The notes: a model not told the origin generated them from the sequence alone. 64,000 bases of DNA from Caballeronia pedi (GCF_001544915.2 NZ_FCOE02000029.1:1-64000); one strand, 5' to 3'. Positions 34,053-43,713 are shown, numbered from the stretch's first letter. Numbers and translations: made by a program.

Positions 34053-34065
34053 TGCAGTATTCGAG

Positions 34066-34078
34066 TGAATTGAATTCA
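34066..34078. promoter_or_regulatory. Perfect 13-bp palindrome, candidate LysR operator of module 1
   Basis: TGAATTGAATTCA is a perfect inverted repeat around a central G and is itself a T-N11-A box. It starts 13 bp upstream of the LysR ATG in the divergent promoter region of module 1. The equivalent position of module 2 has TGAATGGCATTCA. Confidence 0.68.
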
Positions 34079-34207
34079 ACGATACGCCACTTTAATTCGT
34101 TTGAGCGCGTGGACGCACGCGAATACGCTTCTATCTACCGGCAACGTGCTCGATTCAAGGGATAACCCTGAGCAGCGCGCCAACATAAAAACGATGGAGA
34201 CGAACGC

Positions 34208-35041
34208 GTGAACAACGACATCGCGCAACTCGCGGAGCATGCGTATCGCATTCGCCGCAACGCGCTCTTGATGGGCGAAGTGCAGGGTCAGGGCTATATC
34301 GGCCAGGCGCTCGATATCGCCGACGTGCTGGCGGTCGCTTATTTCGGCGCGATGAACCATCGCCCGGAAGACCCCGAGTGGGAAGCGCGCGACCGCTTCC
34401 TGCTCTCCAACGGTCACTACGCGATCGCGCTGTATGCGGCGCTCTTTGAAGCGGGCGTGCTGCCCGCGGACGAACTCGAAACCTACGGCAGCGACGACAG
34501 CCGCCTGCCGATGTCCGGCATGGCCAGCTACACGCCCGGCATGGAGATGTCGGGCGGCTCGCTCGGGCAAGGCCTGACGATCGCCGTCGGACGATGCCTC
34601 GGCCTGAAGCGCAAAGGTTCGACGTCCTTCGTCTACACGCTCTTTTCCGACGGCGAACTCGACGAAGGCGCGATCTGGGAAGGCTTGATGTCCGCGGCGC
34701 ACTGGAAGCTCGACAACCTCATCGCGATCGTCGATGTGAACAATCAGCAGGCCGATGGCCCGTCGACGCAGATCATGGCGTTCGAGCCGCTCGTCGACAA
34801 GCTCGAAGCGTTCGGCTGGCACACGCAGCGCATCGACGGCAATGACATCGGCGCGGTGAAGCAGGCCTTCGACACCGCGCGCACGCTGAAGGACGCGAAG
34901 CCGCGCATCATCGTGTGCGATACCAAGATGGGCTGCGGCGTGCCGTTTCTGGAGGAGCGCGAGAAGAACCACTTCATCCGCGTCGATCCGCACGAATGGA
35001 AGCTCGCGCTCGACGCGCTCGAACAAGGGAGACGCGCATGA
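34208..35041 (+). CDS. Split transketolase, N-terminal (ThDP-binding) subunit, module 1
   Basis: A 277-residue protein equal to the first third of a classical transketolase: YIGQALDIADVLAVAYFGAMN, FLLSNGHYAIALYAAL, GGSLGQGLTIAVGRCLGLK and the diphosphate/Mg region FSDGELDEGAIWE. It needs the next gene product to make an active site. Two-subunit transketolases are known for apulose 4-phosphate, sulphofructose and ordinary pentose phosphates, so the substrate is open. About two thirds of residues match the module 2 copy by eye. Its stop overlaps the partner's ATG by four bases. It is the first gene of module 1, divergent from the LysR gene. Confidence 0.87.
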   Translation: MNNDIAQLAEHAYRIRRNALLMGEVQGQGYIGQALDIADVLAVAYFGAMNHRPEDPEWEARDRFLLSNGHYAIALYAALFEAGVLPADELETYGSDDSRLPMSGMASYTPGMEMSGGSLGQGLTIAVGRCLGLKRKGSTSFVYTLFSDGELDEGAIWEGLMSAAHWKLDNLIAIVDVNNQQADGPSTQIMAFEPLVDKLEAFGWHTQRIDGNDIGAVKQAFDTARTLKDAKPRIIVCDTKMGCGVPFLEEREKNHFIRVDPHEWKLALDALEQGRRA

Positions 35042-36021
35042 ACACGCGATTGAAAACCTCCGCGATGATCGCGTCGATCGCGAGTGAAGGACAGCTCACG
35101 CGTTCCGCGCCCTTCGGTCACGCGCTTGCCGAGCTGGCGCGCACGAATACCAACATCGTGGGCATGACGGCCGACCTCGGCAAATACACGGACCTGCATG
35201 TCTTCGCGCAGGCCTTTCCCGAGCGCTATTACCAGATGGGCATGGCCGAGCAACTGTTGATGGGCGCGGCGGCTGGCATGGCGCACGAAGGCGCGCAGCC
35301 GTTCGTCACGACCTATGCGGTGTTCGCGACGCGCCGCGCGTATGACTTCATCCATCAGACGATCGCGGAAGACAATCTCGATGTGAAGATCGTCGCCGCG
35401 CTGCCGGGGCTCACGACGGGCTACGGCCCGAGTCATCAGGCCGCCGAAGACATCGCGCTGATGCGCGCGATGCCGAACATGACCGTGATCGATCCGTGCG
35501 ACGCGCTCGACATCGAACAGATGGTGCCGGCCATCGCCGCGCACAAGGGACCGGTCTATGCGCGCCTGTTGCGCGGCAACGTGCCCGCCGTGCTCGACGA
35601 ATATGGCTATCAGTTCGAACTCGGCAAGGCCAAGCTTCTGCGCGGCGGCAACGACGTGCTGCTGATCTCGACCGGCATCATGACGATGCGTTCGCTCGAA
35701 GCCGCGAAGGCCCTGCGCGAAGACAGCGTCGATGTCGCCGTCCTTCACGTGCCGACCATCAAGCCGCTCGACACCGCGACCATCCTGCGCGAAGCGAAGC
35801 GCACGGGCCGCATGGTCGTCGTCGCGGAGAACCATACGGCGATCGGCGGACTGGGCGAAGCCGTCGCGCGCACGCTGCTGGGCGCGGGCGTCACGCCTGC
35901 CTTCCGCCAGATCGCCCTGCCCGACGCGTTCCTCGACGCGGGCGCGCTACCGACGCTGCACGATCGTTACGGTATTTCCACCGAAGCGATGTGCAACACC
36001 ATCAAAGGCTGGCTGAACTGA
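35038..36021 (+). CDS. Split transketolase, C-terminal subunit, module 1
   Basis: A 327-residue protein matching the pyrimidine-binding and C-terminal domains of transketolase: FGHALAELARTNTNIVGMTADLGKYTDLHVFAQAFPERYYQMGMAEQLLMGAAAGMA carries the catalytic Glu in GMAEQ, and LPGLTTGYGPSHQAAEDIALMRAMPNMTVIDPCDALD follows. It pairs with the overlapping upstream gene to transfer two-carbon units. The SDR gene follows after 38 bp. Confidence 0.87.
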   Translation: MNTRLKTSAMIASIASEGQLTRSAPFGHALAELARTNTNIVGMTADLGKYTDLHVFAQAFPERYYQMGMAEQLLMGAAAGMAHEGAQPFVTTYAVFATRRAYDFIHQTIAEDNLDVKIVAALPGLTTGYGPSHQAAEDIALMRAMPNMTVIDPCDALDIEQMVPAIAAHKGPVYARLLRGNVPAVLDEYGYQFELGKAKLLRGGNDVLLISTGIMTMRSLEAAKALREDSVDVAVLHVPTIKPLDTATILREAKRTGRMVVVAENHTAIGGLGEAVARTLLGAGVTPAFRQIALPDAFLDAGALPTLHDRYGISTEAMCNTIKGWLN

Positions 36022-36059
36022 GCCTTCATTCACCTCACCCCTATCAGGAGCATCCCATC

Positions 36060-36824
36060 ATGTCAGAGTCGCGTCTTCTCGAAGGCAAGGTCGCCGTCAT
36101 CTCAGGAGCGGCATCGCCGCGCGGGATCGGCATGGCGACGGCGCGCATGTTCGCGAAGCACGGCGCGAAGGTCGTCATTCTCGATCTCGATGCCGCCGCC
36201 GCGCGCGAAGCCGCCAGCAGCATCGGCCCGGAACATCGCGGCTATGTATGCGACGTGACGGACCGCGCCGCCTGCGACGCCGCCGTCGACAGCATCGTCG
36301 CGGACCTCGGCACCATCGATATTCTCATCAACAACGCGGGCATCACGCAGGCGGTGAAGCTGCTCGATATCGACAGCAAGAGCTGGGACCGCATTCTCGA
36401 TGTGAACCTGCGCGGCGTGCTGTATCTCTCGCAGGCGGTCGTGCCGGTGATGAAGCGCAACGGCGGCGGTTCGATCGGCTGCATGTCGTCGGTGTCGGCG
36501 CAGCGCGGCGGCGGCATTCTCGGCGGCCCGCACTATTCCGCTGCAAAGGCCGGCGTGCTCGGTCTCGCGAAAGCGATGGCGCGCGAGTTCGGCGTCGACG
36601 GCATCCGCGTGAACTGCGTGACGCCGGGCCTGATTCAGACCGATATCAACGCGGGCAAGATCAGCGACGAAAAGCGCGTCGAGATTCTCGCGGGCATTCC
36701 GCTCAATCGTCTCGGCGTACCCGATGACGTCGCGGGCGCGTTCCTGTTTCTGTCCGCGCCGATTTCCTCGTACATCACCGGCGCCGTCATCGACGTGAAC
36801 GGAGGCATGCTGATCCACGGATAA
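36060..36824 (+). CDS. Short-chain dehydrogenase/reductase, module 1
   Basis: A 254-residue classical SDR. The cofactor motif is SGAASPRGIG (15-24), with Asp41/Asp43 after the second strand suggesting NAD(H); the NNAG motif is at 91-94, and the catalytic Ser144 or Ser146, Tyr159 and Lys163 are in place. It probably oxidises a polyol or sugar hydroxyl, or reduces a ketose, as a step before the transketolase. It sits between the split transketolase and the TRAP genes. The substrate cannot be fixed. Confidence 0.82.
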   Translation: MSESRLLEGKVAVISGAASPRGIGMATARMFAKHGAKVVILDLDAAAAREAASSIGPEHRGYVCDVTDRAACDAAVDSIVADLGTIDILINNAGITQAVKLLDIDSKSWDRILDVNLRGVLYLSQAVVPVMKRNGGGSIGCMSSVSAQRGGGILGGPHYSAAKAGVLGLAKAMAREFGVDGIRVNCVTPGLIQTDINAGKISDEKRVEILAGIPLNRLGVPDDVAGAFLFLSAPISSYITGAVIDVNGGMLIHG

Positions 36825-36897
36825 ACGCTCACGCGCAAAGGGCGCGGCATCGGATAACAACACTTATATCGACATCATCAGGTTGGAGGAGCACACC

Positions 36898-37938
36898 ATG
36901 ACCATTCGCACGAAGGACAGCGGCATCGACCGGCGCACGTTTCTGAAGGCGGGCGCGACCATCGCCGCCGCCGCGCCGCTGTTTGCCATCACGACGCGCC
37001 GCGCATCGGCGGCGGAGTTTTCGTACAAGCTCGCGACCGGACAGGACCCGACGCATCCGGTGAACATTCGCGGCCAGCAGGCGTGCGACAAGATTCGCGA
37101 AGCCACCGCCGGCCGCGTCGATATCAAGCTCTTTCCCGCCAACCAGCTCGGCTCCGACACCGACCTGCTCTCGCAGGTGCGCAGCGGCGGCGTCGAGTTC
37201 TTCAACCTGGCTTCGTCGATTCTCGCGACGCTGACGCCCGCCGCGGGCATCGTCAATACGGGCTTCGCGTTTCCGGATTACGACACGGTCTGGAAAGCGA
37301 TGGACGGCGATCTCGGCGGCTATATCCGTCAGCAGATCGAGAAGTCGGGGATCATCGCGGTATCGAAGCCCTGGGACAACGGCTTCCGTCAGGTGAGTTC
37401 GTCGACGCGCGTGGTGAAGACGCCCGCCGACCTGAAGGGCTTCAAGATCCGCGTGCCGCAGGCGCCGATGCTCACGTCGCTCTTCAAGTCGCTCGATGCC
37501 GGTCCCGCGCCGATCAACTTCAACGAACTGTATTCCGCGTTGCAGACGGGCGTGGTCGAAGGTCAGGAAAATCCGCTGCCGATCATCGCGACGGCGAAGC
37601 TCTACGAAGTGCAGAAGTCGATCAGCCTGACCTCGCACGTCTGGGACGCGTACTGGATTCTCGGCAACCGCCGCGCGTGGGAGAAGCTGCCCGCCGACAT
37701 GCGCGCGATCGTCACGCGCGAATTCGAGGCCGCCGGCATGAATCAGCGCGCGGACATCGCGAAGCTGAACCTGTCCTTGCGCGATGACCTGAAAGCCAAG
37801 GGCATCAACATGGTCGACGTGGATCGCGAAGCCTTCCGCAGCGCGCTGAAGAAAACCAGCTTCTATACCGACTGGAAAGCGAAGTACGGCGAACAAGGCT
37901 GGGGCGCACTCGAGAAGTACACCGGCAAACTGGTATGA
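36898..37938 (+). CDS. TRAP transporter solute-binding protein (DctP family), module 1
   Basis: A 346-residue periplasmic receptor. The N-terminus is a Tat signal (DRRTFLKAGATIAAAAPLF) ending near RASAAE, unusual but not rare for DctP proteins. The fold signatures follow: KLATGQDPTHPVNIRGQQACDKI, PADLKGFKIRVPQAPMLTSLFKSLDAGPAPINFNELYSALQTGVVEGQENPL, the last holding the region of the conserved carboxylate-binding Arg (KIRVP). This Arg suggests an acidic ligand such as a sugar acid. The ATG at 36898 has GGAGGAG upstream. It overlaps the permease gene by four bases. Confidence 0.85.
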   Translation: MTIRTKDSGIDRRTFLKAGATIAAAAPLFAITTRRASAAEFSYKLATGQDPTHPVNIRGQQACDKIREATAGRVDIKLFPANQLGSDTDLLSQVRSGGVEFFNLASSILATLTPAAGIVNTGFAFPDYDTVWKAMDGDLGGYIRQQIEKSGIIAVSKPWDNGFRQVSSSTRVVKTPADLKGFKIRVPQAPMLTSLFKSLDAGPAPINFNELYSALQTGVVEGQENPLPIIATAKLYEVQKSISLTSHVWDAYWILGNRRAWEKLPADMRAIVTREFEAAGMNQRADIAKLNLSLRDDLKAKGINMVDVDREAFRSALKKTSFYTDWKAKYGEQGWGALEKYTGKLV

Positions 37939-39806
37939 AGACCATGCAGACGATCATGCTTCCGCATCCGGCGCCGCATCGCAGTGTCGCCGCGAAACTC
38001 GATACCGTGCTCGGCCATCTCGTGGAGATTCCGGCTGCGTTGCTGGTCGTGGCCGAAATCCTCGTGCTGCTCGCGGGCGTGACGAGCCGCTACGTGCTGC
38101 ATACGCCGCTCGTCTGGTCCGATGAACTCGCGTCGATGCTGTTCCTCTGGCTCGCGATGCTCGGCGCGGTCGTCGCGCTGCGCCGTGGCGAGCACATGCG
38201 GATGACTGCGCTGGTCGGCATGGCGTCGCCGGGCGTGCGCGCGTTTCTCGATGTCGTCGCGATCGCCGCGCCGCTCGCATTCCTCGCGATGGTCGTCGGT
38301 CCGGCCTTCGATTTCGCGCAGGACGAAGCCTTCATCACGACGCCCGCGCTCGACATTCCCAACTCGTGGCGCGCGGCGGCGCTGCCGATCGGCTCGGGCC
38401 TGATGCTGCTGGTCGCGTGCCTGCGGCTCGCGCGCGTCGGCGACTGGAAGCTCGTGCTCGGCGCGCTCGCGCTGGTCGCGGCCATCGCGGGCGCGTTCTA
38501 CGCGGCGAGTCCCGTGCTGAAGGATCTCGGCAATCTGAACCTGCTGATCTTCTTCGTCGGGCTGGTTGCGGTGTGCGTGCTGTCGGGCGTGCCGATCGCC
38601 TTCTCGTTCGGCCTCGCGACCTTCGGCTATCTCGCGCTGACGACCAGCACGCCGCTCGTCGTCGTGGTCGGGCGCATGGACGAAGGCATGTCGCATCTGA
38701 TTCTGCTGTCGGTGCCGCTGTTCGTGTTCCTCGGCCAGCTGATCGAGATGACGGGCATGGCGGCCGCGATGATCGCGTTCCTCGCGAGCCTGCTCGGCCA
38801 CGTGCGCGGCGGCCTGTCGTACGTGCTCGTCGGCGCGATGTATCTCGTCTCCGGCATCTCCGGCTCCAAGGCCGCCGACATGGCCGCCGTCGCGCCGGTG
38901 CTGTTTCCCGAGATGAAGGCGCGCGGCGCGAAACCCGGCGATCTCGTCGCGTTGCTCGCGGCGACGGGCGCGCAGACCGAAACCATTCCGCCGAGCCTCG
39001 TGCTCATCACGCTGGGTTCGGTCACGGGCGTGTCGATTTCCGCGCTGTTCACGGGCGGCATGCTGCCGGGCGTCGTGCTTGCGATCACGCTGTGCGCGGT
39101 CGTGTGGTGGCGGTATCGCGTGGACGATCTGTCGAACGTGAAGCGCGCGACGCGCGGCGAAATCGTGCGCCGGCTCGCCATCGCGCTGCCCGCGCTCGCG
39201 TTGCCGTTCGTGATTCGCGCGGCGGTCGTCGAAGGCGTCGCGACGGCCACGGAGGTGTCCACCATCGGCATCGCGTATGCGATTCTCGCGGGCCTGCTGA
39301 TCTATCGCCGCTTCGAATGGACGCGCCTCAAGCCGATGCTGATCGATACCGCCGCCCTCTCCGGCGCGATCCTGCTCATCATCGGCGCGGCGACGAGCAT
39401 GGCGTGGGCGCTCACGCAATCCGGCTTCTCGGGCCAGCTCGCGCGCACCATGGCCGCGCTGCCCGGCGGCGCGTGGATGTTCATGGCGGCGTCGATTTTG
39501 GTGTTCATCGTGCTCGGCAGCGTGCTCGAAGGCATTCCCGCGATCGTGCTGTTCGGCCCGCTGATGTTCCCGATCGCGCGGCAAATGGGCATCAACGAGG
39601 TGCACTACGCCATGGTCGTCATCCTGTCGATGGGCGTCGGCCTGTTCGCGCCGCCGTTCGGCGTCGGCTATTACTCGGCGTGCGCGGTGAGCCGCATCCA
39701 TCCCGACGAAGGCATGAAGCCGATCATCGGCTACATCCTGGCGCTGATCGCCGGCCTGATTCTCGTCGCCGCCATTCCGTGGATCTCCACGGGCTTCCTG
39801 AAATAA
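37935..39806 (+). CDS. TRAP transporter permease, fused DctQ-DctM, module 1
   Basis: A 623-residue membrane protein joining the small (DctQ, ~1-190) and large (DctM, ~190-623) TRAP subunits. DctQ shows RYVLHTPLVWSDELASMLFLWLAMLGAVVALRRGEHMRMTAL; DctM shows LSGVPIAFSFGLATFGYLAL, SVPLFVFLGQLIEMTGMAAAM, GISGSKAADMAAVAPVLFPEMKARG and TIPPSLVLITLG. Fusion at the DNA level is common in this family. It uses the Na+ or H+ gradient with the DctP protein encoded upstream. A hairpin lies between this gene and the transketolase that follows. Confidence 0.87.
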   Translation: MKTMQTIMLPHPAPHRSVAAKLDTVLGHLVEIPAALLVVAEILVLLAGVTSRYVLHTPLVWSDELASMLFLWLAMLGAVVALRRGEHMRMTALVGMASPGVRAFLDVVAIAAPLAFLAMVVGPAFDFAQDEAFITTPALDIPNSWRAAALPIGSGLMLLVACLRLARVGDWKLVLGALALVAAIAGAFYAASPVLKDLGNLNLLIFFVGLVAVCVLSGVPIAFSFGLATFGYLALTTSTPLVVVVGRMDEGMSHLILLSVPLFVFLGQLIEMTGMAAAMIAFLASLLGHVRGGLSYVLVGAMYLVSGISGSKAADMAAVAPVLFPEMKARGAKPGDLVALLAATGAQTETIPPSLVLITLGSVTGVSISALFTGGMLPGVVLAITLCAVVWWRYRVDDLSNVKRATRGEIVRRLAIALPALALPFVIRAAVVEGVATATEVSTIGIAYAILAGLLIYRRFEWTRLKPMLIDTAALSGAILLIIGAATSMAWALTQSGFSGQLARTMAALPGGAWMFMAASILVFIVLGSVLEGIPAIVLFGPLMFPIARQMGINEVHYAMVVILSMGVGLFAPPFGVGYYSACAVSRIHPDEGMKPIIGYILALIAGLILVAAIPWISTGFLK

Positions 39807-39827
39807 CTCTCTTCCGGTCCCTTTGAT

Positions 39828-39848
39828 GCCGCTCCTCGCCGGAGCGGC
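39828..39848 (+). other. Intercistronic hairpin before the full-length transketolase
   Basis: GCCGCTCC-TCGCC-GGAGCGGC forms a perfect 8-bp GC-rich stem with a 5-nt loop, ending one base before the AAGGAGAAG ribosome site of the gene at 39860. No T-run follows, so termination is unlikely. It may stabilise processed mRNA or set the translation level relative to the transporter genes. Confidence 0.45.
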
Positions 39849-39859
39849 AAGGAGAAGTC

Positions 39860-41839
39860 ATGTCTTCCATCGACACGCAGCCGCTGTCGAACGCCATTCG
39901 CTTTCTCGCCATCGACGCCATCGTGCGCGCGGGCGAAGGTCATCAGGGCGTGCCGCTCGGCATGGCCGAAATCGCGACCGCACTGTTCACGCGCCATCTG
40001 AAGTTCAATCCCGCCGATCCGCAATGGCCCGACCGCGACCGCTTCGTGCTGTCCAACGGGCACGGTTCGATGCTGCTCTACGCCGTGCTGCATCTGACGG
40101 GTTACGCGAACTTCGGCATCGATCAGATCAGGACGTTTCGCGACATGGGCTCGCATTGCGAAGGCCATCCGGAATTCGATACCGCGTCGGGCATCGAAGT
40201 GACGACGGGACCGCTCGGGCAAGGCATCGCGAACGCGTTCGGCATGGCGGTCGCGGAAGCGTATCTGAGCGCGAAGTTCGGCGATCGCATCGTCGATCAC
40301 CATACCTATGCGTTCGTCGGCGACGGCTGTCTGCAGGAAGGCGTCGGGCAGGAAATGATCTCGCTCGCCGGGCATCTGAAGCTCGGCAAGCTGATTCTGT
40401 GCTGGGACGACAACCGCATCACCGATGACGGCAGCACGGCGCTGTCCATCAGCGAGGACGTGAGCGCGCGTTTTCGCGTGGCGGGCTGGCATGTCGTCGA
40501 AGTCGACGGGCACGATCTCGAAGCGGTGTCCCGCGCGCTCGAAGCAGCGAAGCAGGACCCGCGTCCGTCGATGATCGCGTGCCGCACGGTGATCGCACGC
40601 GGCATCGCACGCTTGCAGGGTCAACGCGGCGGCCATAGCGGACGTCTCTTCGAGAAGGACGCCGATGCCGCACGCAACGAACTGAACTGGCCGCACCCGG
40701 CCTTCGAGATTCCCGCCGATGTGCTGAAAACCTGGCGCGACGCGGGCCGTCGCAGCGAAGGCGAGTATCGCGCATGGCGCGAGCGGCTCGCGTCGCTGTC
40801 CGCGCAAGATCGCGCCGAATTCGATCGCATCCAGGCGGGTGAGTTGCCCGCTGGCTGGCGCCGGACGCTCGAAGACTACAAGCGCGAAGCGACGAAGCAG
40901 GACGAAGCGCCCGGCGGCATCATGATTTCCGCCGAGATCAACGATCTGCTCGTGAACGTGCTGCCCGAACGCATGATCGGCTGCGCGGACCTCGAAGCGC
41001 CGACGAGCCACAAGCGCAGCCTGCGCGCGTTCACCGCCGAGGATCGCGGCGGCGCGTACGTGCATTGCGGCGTGCGCGAGCACGTGATGGGGTCGATGGC
41101 GAACGGCATGGCGGCGCACGGCGGCGTCGTGCCGCTCTCGGTCACGTATCTCGCGTTCGCCGACTACGAGCGCCCGGCCATGCGGATGGCCGCGCTGATG
41201 GGCTTGCCGGTGAAATTCGTCTTCAGCCACGATTCGATCGGCGTCGGCAAGAACGGCCCCACGCATCAGCCCGTCGAAATCCTGGCGTCCTTGCGCGCGA
41301 TGCCGAACATGCGCGTGTTCCGTCCCGCCGACGCCGTCGAAGCCGCCGAATGCTGGATGCTCGCGTACGAGCGCAAGACCGGCCCGAGCACCATGGTGTT
41401 CGCGCGTCAGGCGCTGCCGCTCGTGCGCCGCACGCACGACGACGCGAACCTGAGCGCGCGCGGCGGCTACGTGATCGCGGATGCGGATGGCCGTCCACGG
41501 CGCGTCACGCTCATCGCGACGGGATCGGAGGTCGCGATTGCGCTCGCCGCGCGCGAGCAGTTGCAGGCGCTGGGCATCGCGACCGCGGTCGTATCGATGC
41601 CGTGCTGTGAACTCTTCGACGAGCAGGACGCGCCGTATCGCATGAGCGTGCTCGGCGTCGACAGCGTGCGCGTCGTCGTGGAAGCTGCCGTGCGCTTCGG
41701 CTGGGACCGCTATCTCGGCGAACGCGACGGCTTCGTCGGCATGAAGGGCTTCGGCGCATCGGGACCGGCCGAGACGCTTTACGAGCACTTCGGCATCACG
41801 CCGGCGCACGTCGTCGCCGAAGTGAAGCGGCATCTTTGA
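39860..41839 (+). CDS. Transketolase, full-length, module 1
   Basis: A 659-residue one-chain transketolase. N-terminal ThDP domain: RAGEGHQGVPLGMAEIATALF, SNGHGSMLLYAVLHLTGY, GHPEFDTASGIEVTTGPLGQGIANAFGMA, and the diphosphate motif VGDGCLQEGVGQE. Middle domain: VHCGVREHVMGSMANGMAAHGG (catalytic Glu in REH) and FSHDSIGVGKNGPTHQPVE. It is closer to housekeeping Tkt than to the split pairs nearby. Its presence in a catabolic operon that already has a split transketolase suggests two different ketol transfers, or supply of Tkt capacity. ATG at 39860 with AAGGAGAAG. Confidence 0.88.
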   Translation: MSSIDTQPLSNAIRFLAIDAIVRAGEGHQGVPLGMAEIATALFTRHLKFNPADPQWPDRDRFVLSNGHGSMLLYAVLHLTGYANFGIDQIRTFRDMGSHCEGHPEFDTASGIEVTTGPLGQGIANAFGMAVAEAYLSAKFGDRIVDHHTYAFVGDGCLQEGVGQEMISLAGHLKLGKLILCWDDNRITDDGSTALSISEDVSARFRVAGWHVVEVDGHDLEAVSRALEAAKQDPRPSMIACRTVIARGIARLQGQRGGHSGRLFEKDADAARNELNWPHPAFEIPADVLKTWRDAGRRSEGEYRAWRERLASLSAQDRAEFDRIQAGELPAGWRRTLEDYKREATKQDEAPGGIMISAEINDLLVNVLPERMIGCADLEAPTSHKRSLRAFTAEDRGGAYVHCGVREHVMGSMANGMAAHGGVVPLSVTYLAFADYERPAMRMAALMGLPVKFVFSHDSIGVGKNGPTHQPVEILASLRAMPNMRVFRPADAVEAAECWMLAYERKTGPSTMVFARQALPLVRRTHDDANLSARGGYVIADADGRPRRVTLIATGSEVAIALAAREQLQALGIATAVVSMPCCELFDEQDAPYRMSVLGVDSVRVVVEAAVRFGWDRYLGERDGFVGMKGFGASGPAETLYEHFGITPAHVVAEVKRHL

Positions 41840-41859
41840 ACCTTCAACTCAGGAACACC

Positions 41860-42816
41860 ATGCAGAAGATCGTCTTTCTCGACCGCGAAACGCTCGCGCC
41901 GCAGATCACGCTCAAGCGTCCCGCGTTCGCACACGAACTCGTCGAATACGGCCGCAGCGCGCCCGACGAAGTCGCGTCGCGTTTGCAGGGCGCGAGCATC
42001 GTCATCACGAACAAGGTGGCGATCAGCGCGGATGTCGTCGCGCAAGTGCCGACGCTCAGGCTCGTCGCGGTCGCGGCCACCGGCACGGATGTCGTCGACA
42101 AGGCGGCGTGCGCGCAGCGCGGCATCGTCGTGTCGAATATTCGCGGCTATGCGGTGAATACCGTGCCCGAGCATACTTTCGCGCTGATGCTGGCGCTGCG
42201 CCGCAACCTGATCGCGTATCGCGATGACGTGCTCGCCGGCGAATGGCAGAAGTCCGGCCAGTTCTGCTTCTTCAATCACGCGATCCGCGATCTCGGCGGC
42301 GCGACGCTCGGCATCATCGGCGAGGGCGTGCTCGGGCAGCGCGTCGCGGAGATCGCGAAGGCGTTCGGCATGAAGCCGAAATTCGCGGCGCACAAAGGGC
42401 GCGGCGACATGGGGCCGCTCTACGCGCCGTGGGACGACGTGCTCGCGACCAGCGATGTCATCACGATCCACAGCCCGCTTACGCAAGCGACGCGCGGCAT
42501 GCTGTCGAGCGCCGAATTCCGCGCGATGAAGAAGAAGCCGCTCATCATCAACACGGCGCGCGGCGGTCTCGTCGATGAAGCCGCGCTGGTCGCCGCACTC
42601 GACGAAGGATTGATCAGCGGCATCGGCTTCGACGTGCTGACGACCGAGCCGCCCGCGCCCGACAACGCGCTGATGCGTATTGCGAACCGGCCGAACGTGA
42701 TCGTGACGCCGCACGTCGCGTGGGCCTCGGATGAAGCGCAGCAAACGCTCGCCGACCAGTTGATGGACAACGTCGCGGCCTTCGTCGCGGGCCATCCGGT
42801 CAACGTGGTGTCATGA
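41860..42816 (+). CDS. D-2-hydroxyacid dehydrogenase (hydroxypyruvate/glyoxylate reductase-like)
   Basis: A 318-residue D-isomer-specific 2-hydroxyacid dehydrogenase. The nucleotide motif is GEGVLG at 154-159, and the catalytic Arg234 (NTARGG), Glu263 (TTEPP) and His285 (VTPHVAW) are all in place. It resembles glycerate dehydrogenase/hydroxypyruvate reductase (HprA-like) proteins. Hydroxypyruvate is also a transketolase ketol donor, which links it to its neighbours. It ends module 1; its stop codon abuts that of the convergent LysR gene. The ATG at 41860 has CAGGA upstream. Confidence 0.8.
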   Translation: MQKIVFLDRETLAPQITLKRPAFAHELVEYGRSAPDEVASRLQGASIVITNKVAISADVVAQVPTLRLVAVAATGTDVVDKAACAQRGIVVSNIRGYAVNTVPEHTFALMLALRRNLIAYRDDVLAGEWQKSGQFCFFNHAIRDLGGATLGIIGEGVLGQRVAEIAKAFGMKPKFAAHKGRGDMGPLYAPWDDVLATSDVITIHSPLTQATRGMLSSAEFRAMKKKPLIINTARGGLVDEAALVAALDEGLISGIGFDVLTTEPPAPDNALMRIANRPNVIVTPHVAWASDEAQQTLADQLMDNVAAFVAGHPVNVVS

Positions 42817-43701
42817 TGCGTCGGCGATGCCGAGCGCGTTCAGCAACCACGCCTTGAAGGTCTCGAATGCCTCGTGCCGATGCGCCCTGCGCGGATGCAC
42901 GAGGTAATGCCCGACGTATTCCACTTCGCGCGTCGAACCGGCAAGCGGGCGCACGAGTTCGCCACGTTGCAGCTCGCGTTCGGATAGCAACGTCGATTCG
43001 AGCACGACGCCCAGGCCATCGACGGCGGCGGCGATCGCCATCGAACTGCGGTCGAAGCGCAGGCCGTAATGCGTCGGCGGCGGCAGCTGATTGGCTTCGA
43101 ACCAGCCTTTCCACTGATACATCTGCACTTCGCACTGAATCAACGGCATGTGATACAGGTCTTCCGGCTTGCGGATGCGCTCCGCGAGCGCGGGCGTGCA
43201 CAGCGGCGCAAGCCCTTCCAGCGCGAGCGGAATCTTTTCGTGCGGCGATGGCTTCGGCTCGCCATAGACGATGTCGAGATCGAAGTCGTCGTCGAAACGC
43301 GCGTAGTCCGTGCTCGCCGAAAACCGCAAATCGATGTTCGGATGGTCGCGCACGAAACCCGCGAGCCGCGGCAGCAGCCATTGCGTCGCGAAGCTCGGCG
43401 CGGTGTGCAGCCGCAGCGGCGTGCGCTCCTCGCGCGTCAGCAGCGCGAAACCGCGCTGCATCTCGTCCATGCCGCGCTGAATGTGCTCCATCAGAATCGC
43501 GCCTTCGCGCGTCAGACGCACTTCGCGCGTGCTGCGCAGAAACAGGCGATGTCCGAGCAGATCCTCCAGCTTGCGCACCGAATGACTGACCGCGCTCGGC
43601 GACAGGCTCAGCTCGCGCGCGGCGTCGGCGAAAGACAGCGTGCGCCCGGCAGCCTCGAAAACCCGGATATACGAAAGCGGAACCTTGCGGAAGACGTTCA
43701 T
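42811..43701 (-). CDS. LysR-family regulator of transketolase module 2 (GcvA-like)
   Basis: A 296-residue LysR protein of the GcvA/AmpR branch (PLSYIRVFEAAGRTLSFADAARELSLSPSAVSHSVRKLEDLLGHRLFLR). It is a paralogue of the module 1 LysR, and the palindrome 13 bp upstream of its ATG has the same form as that of module 1. It is divergent from the second split transketolase pair and convergent with the module 1 dehydrogenase, the two stop codons touching at 42811-42816. It probably controls module 2 and may cross-regulate module 1. Confidence 0.82.
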   Translation of the reverse strand: MNVFRKVPLSYIRVFEAAGRTLSFADAARELSLSPSAVSHSVRKLEDLLGHRLFLRSTREVRLTREGAILMEHIQRGMDEMQRGFALLTREERTPLRLHTAPSFATQWLLPRLAGFVRDHPNIDLRFSASTDYARFDDDFDLDIVYGEPKPSPHEKIPLALEGLAPLCTPALAERIRKPEDLYHMPLIQCEVQMYQWKGWFEANQLPPPTHYGLRFDRSSMAIAAAVDGLGVVLESTLLSERELQRGELVRPLAGSTREVEYVGHYLVHPRRAHRHEAFETFKAWLLNALGIADAS

Positions 43702-43713
43702 GCGCGTGATTCG

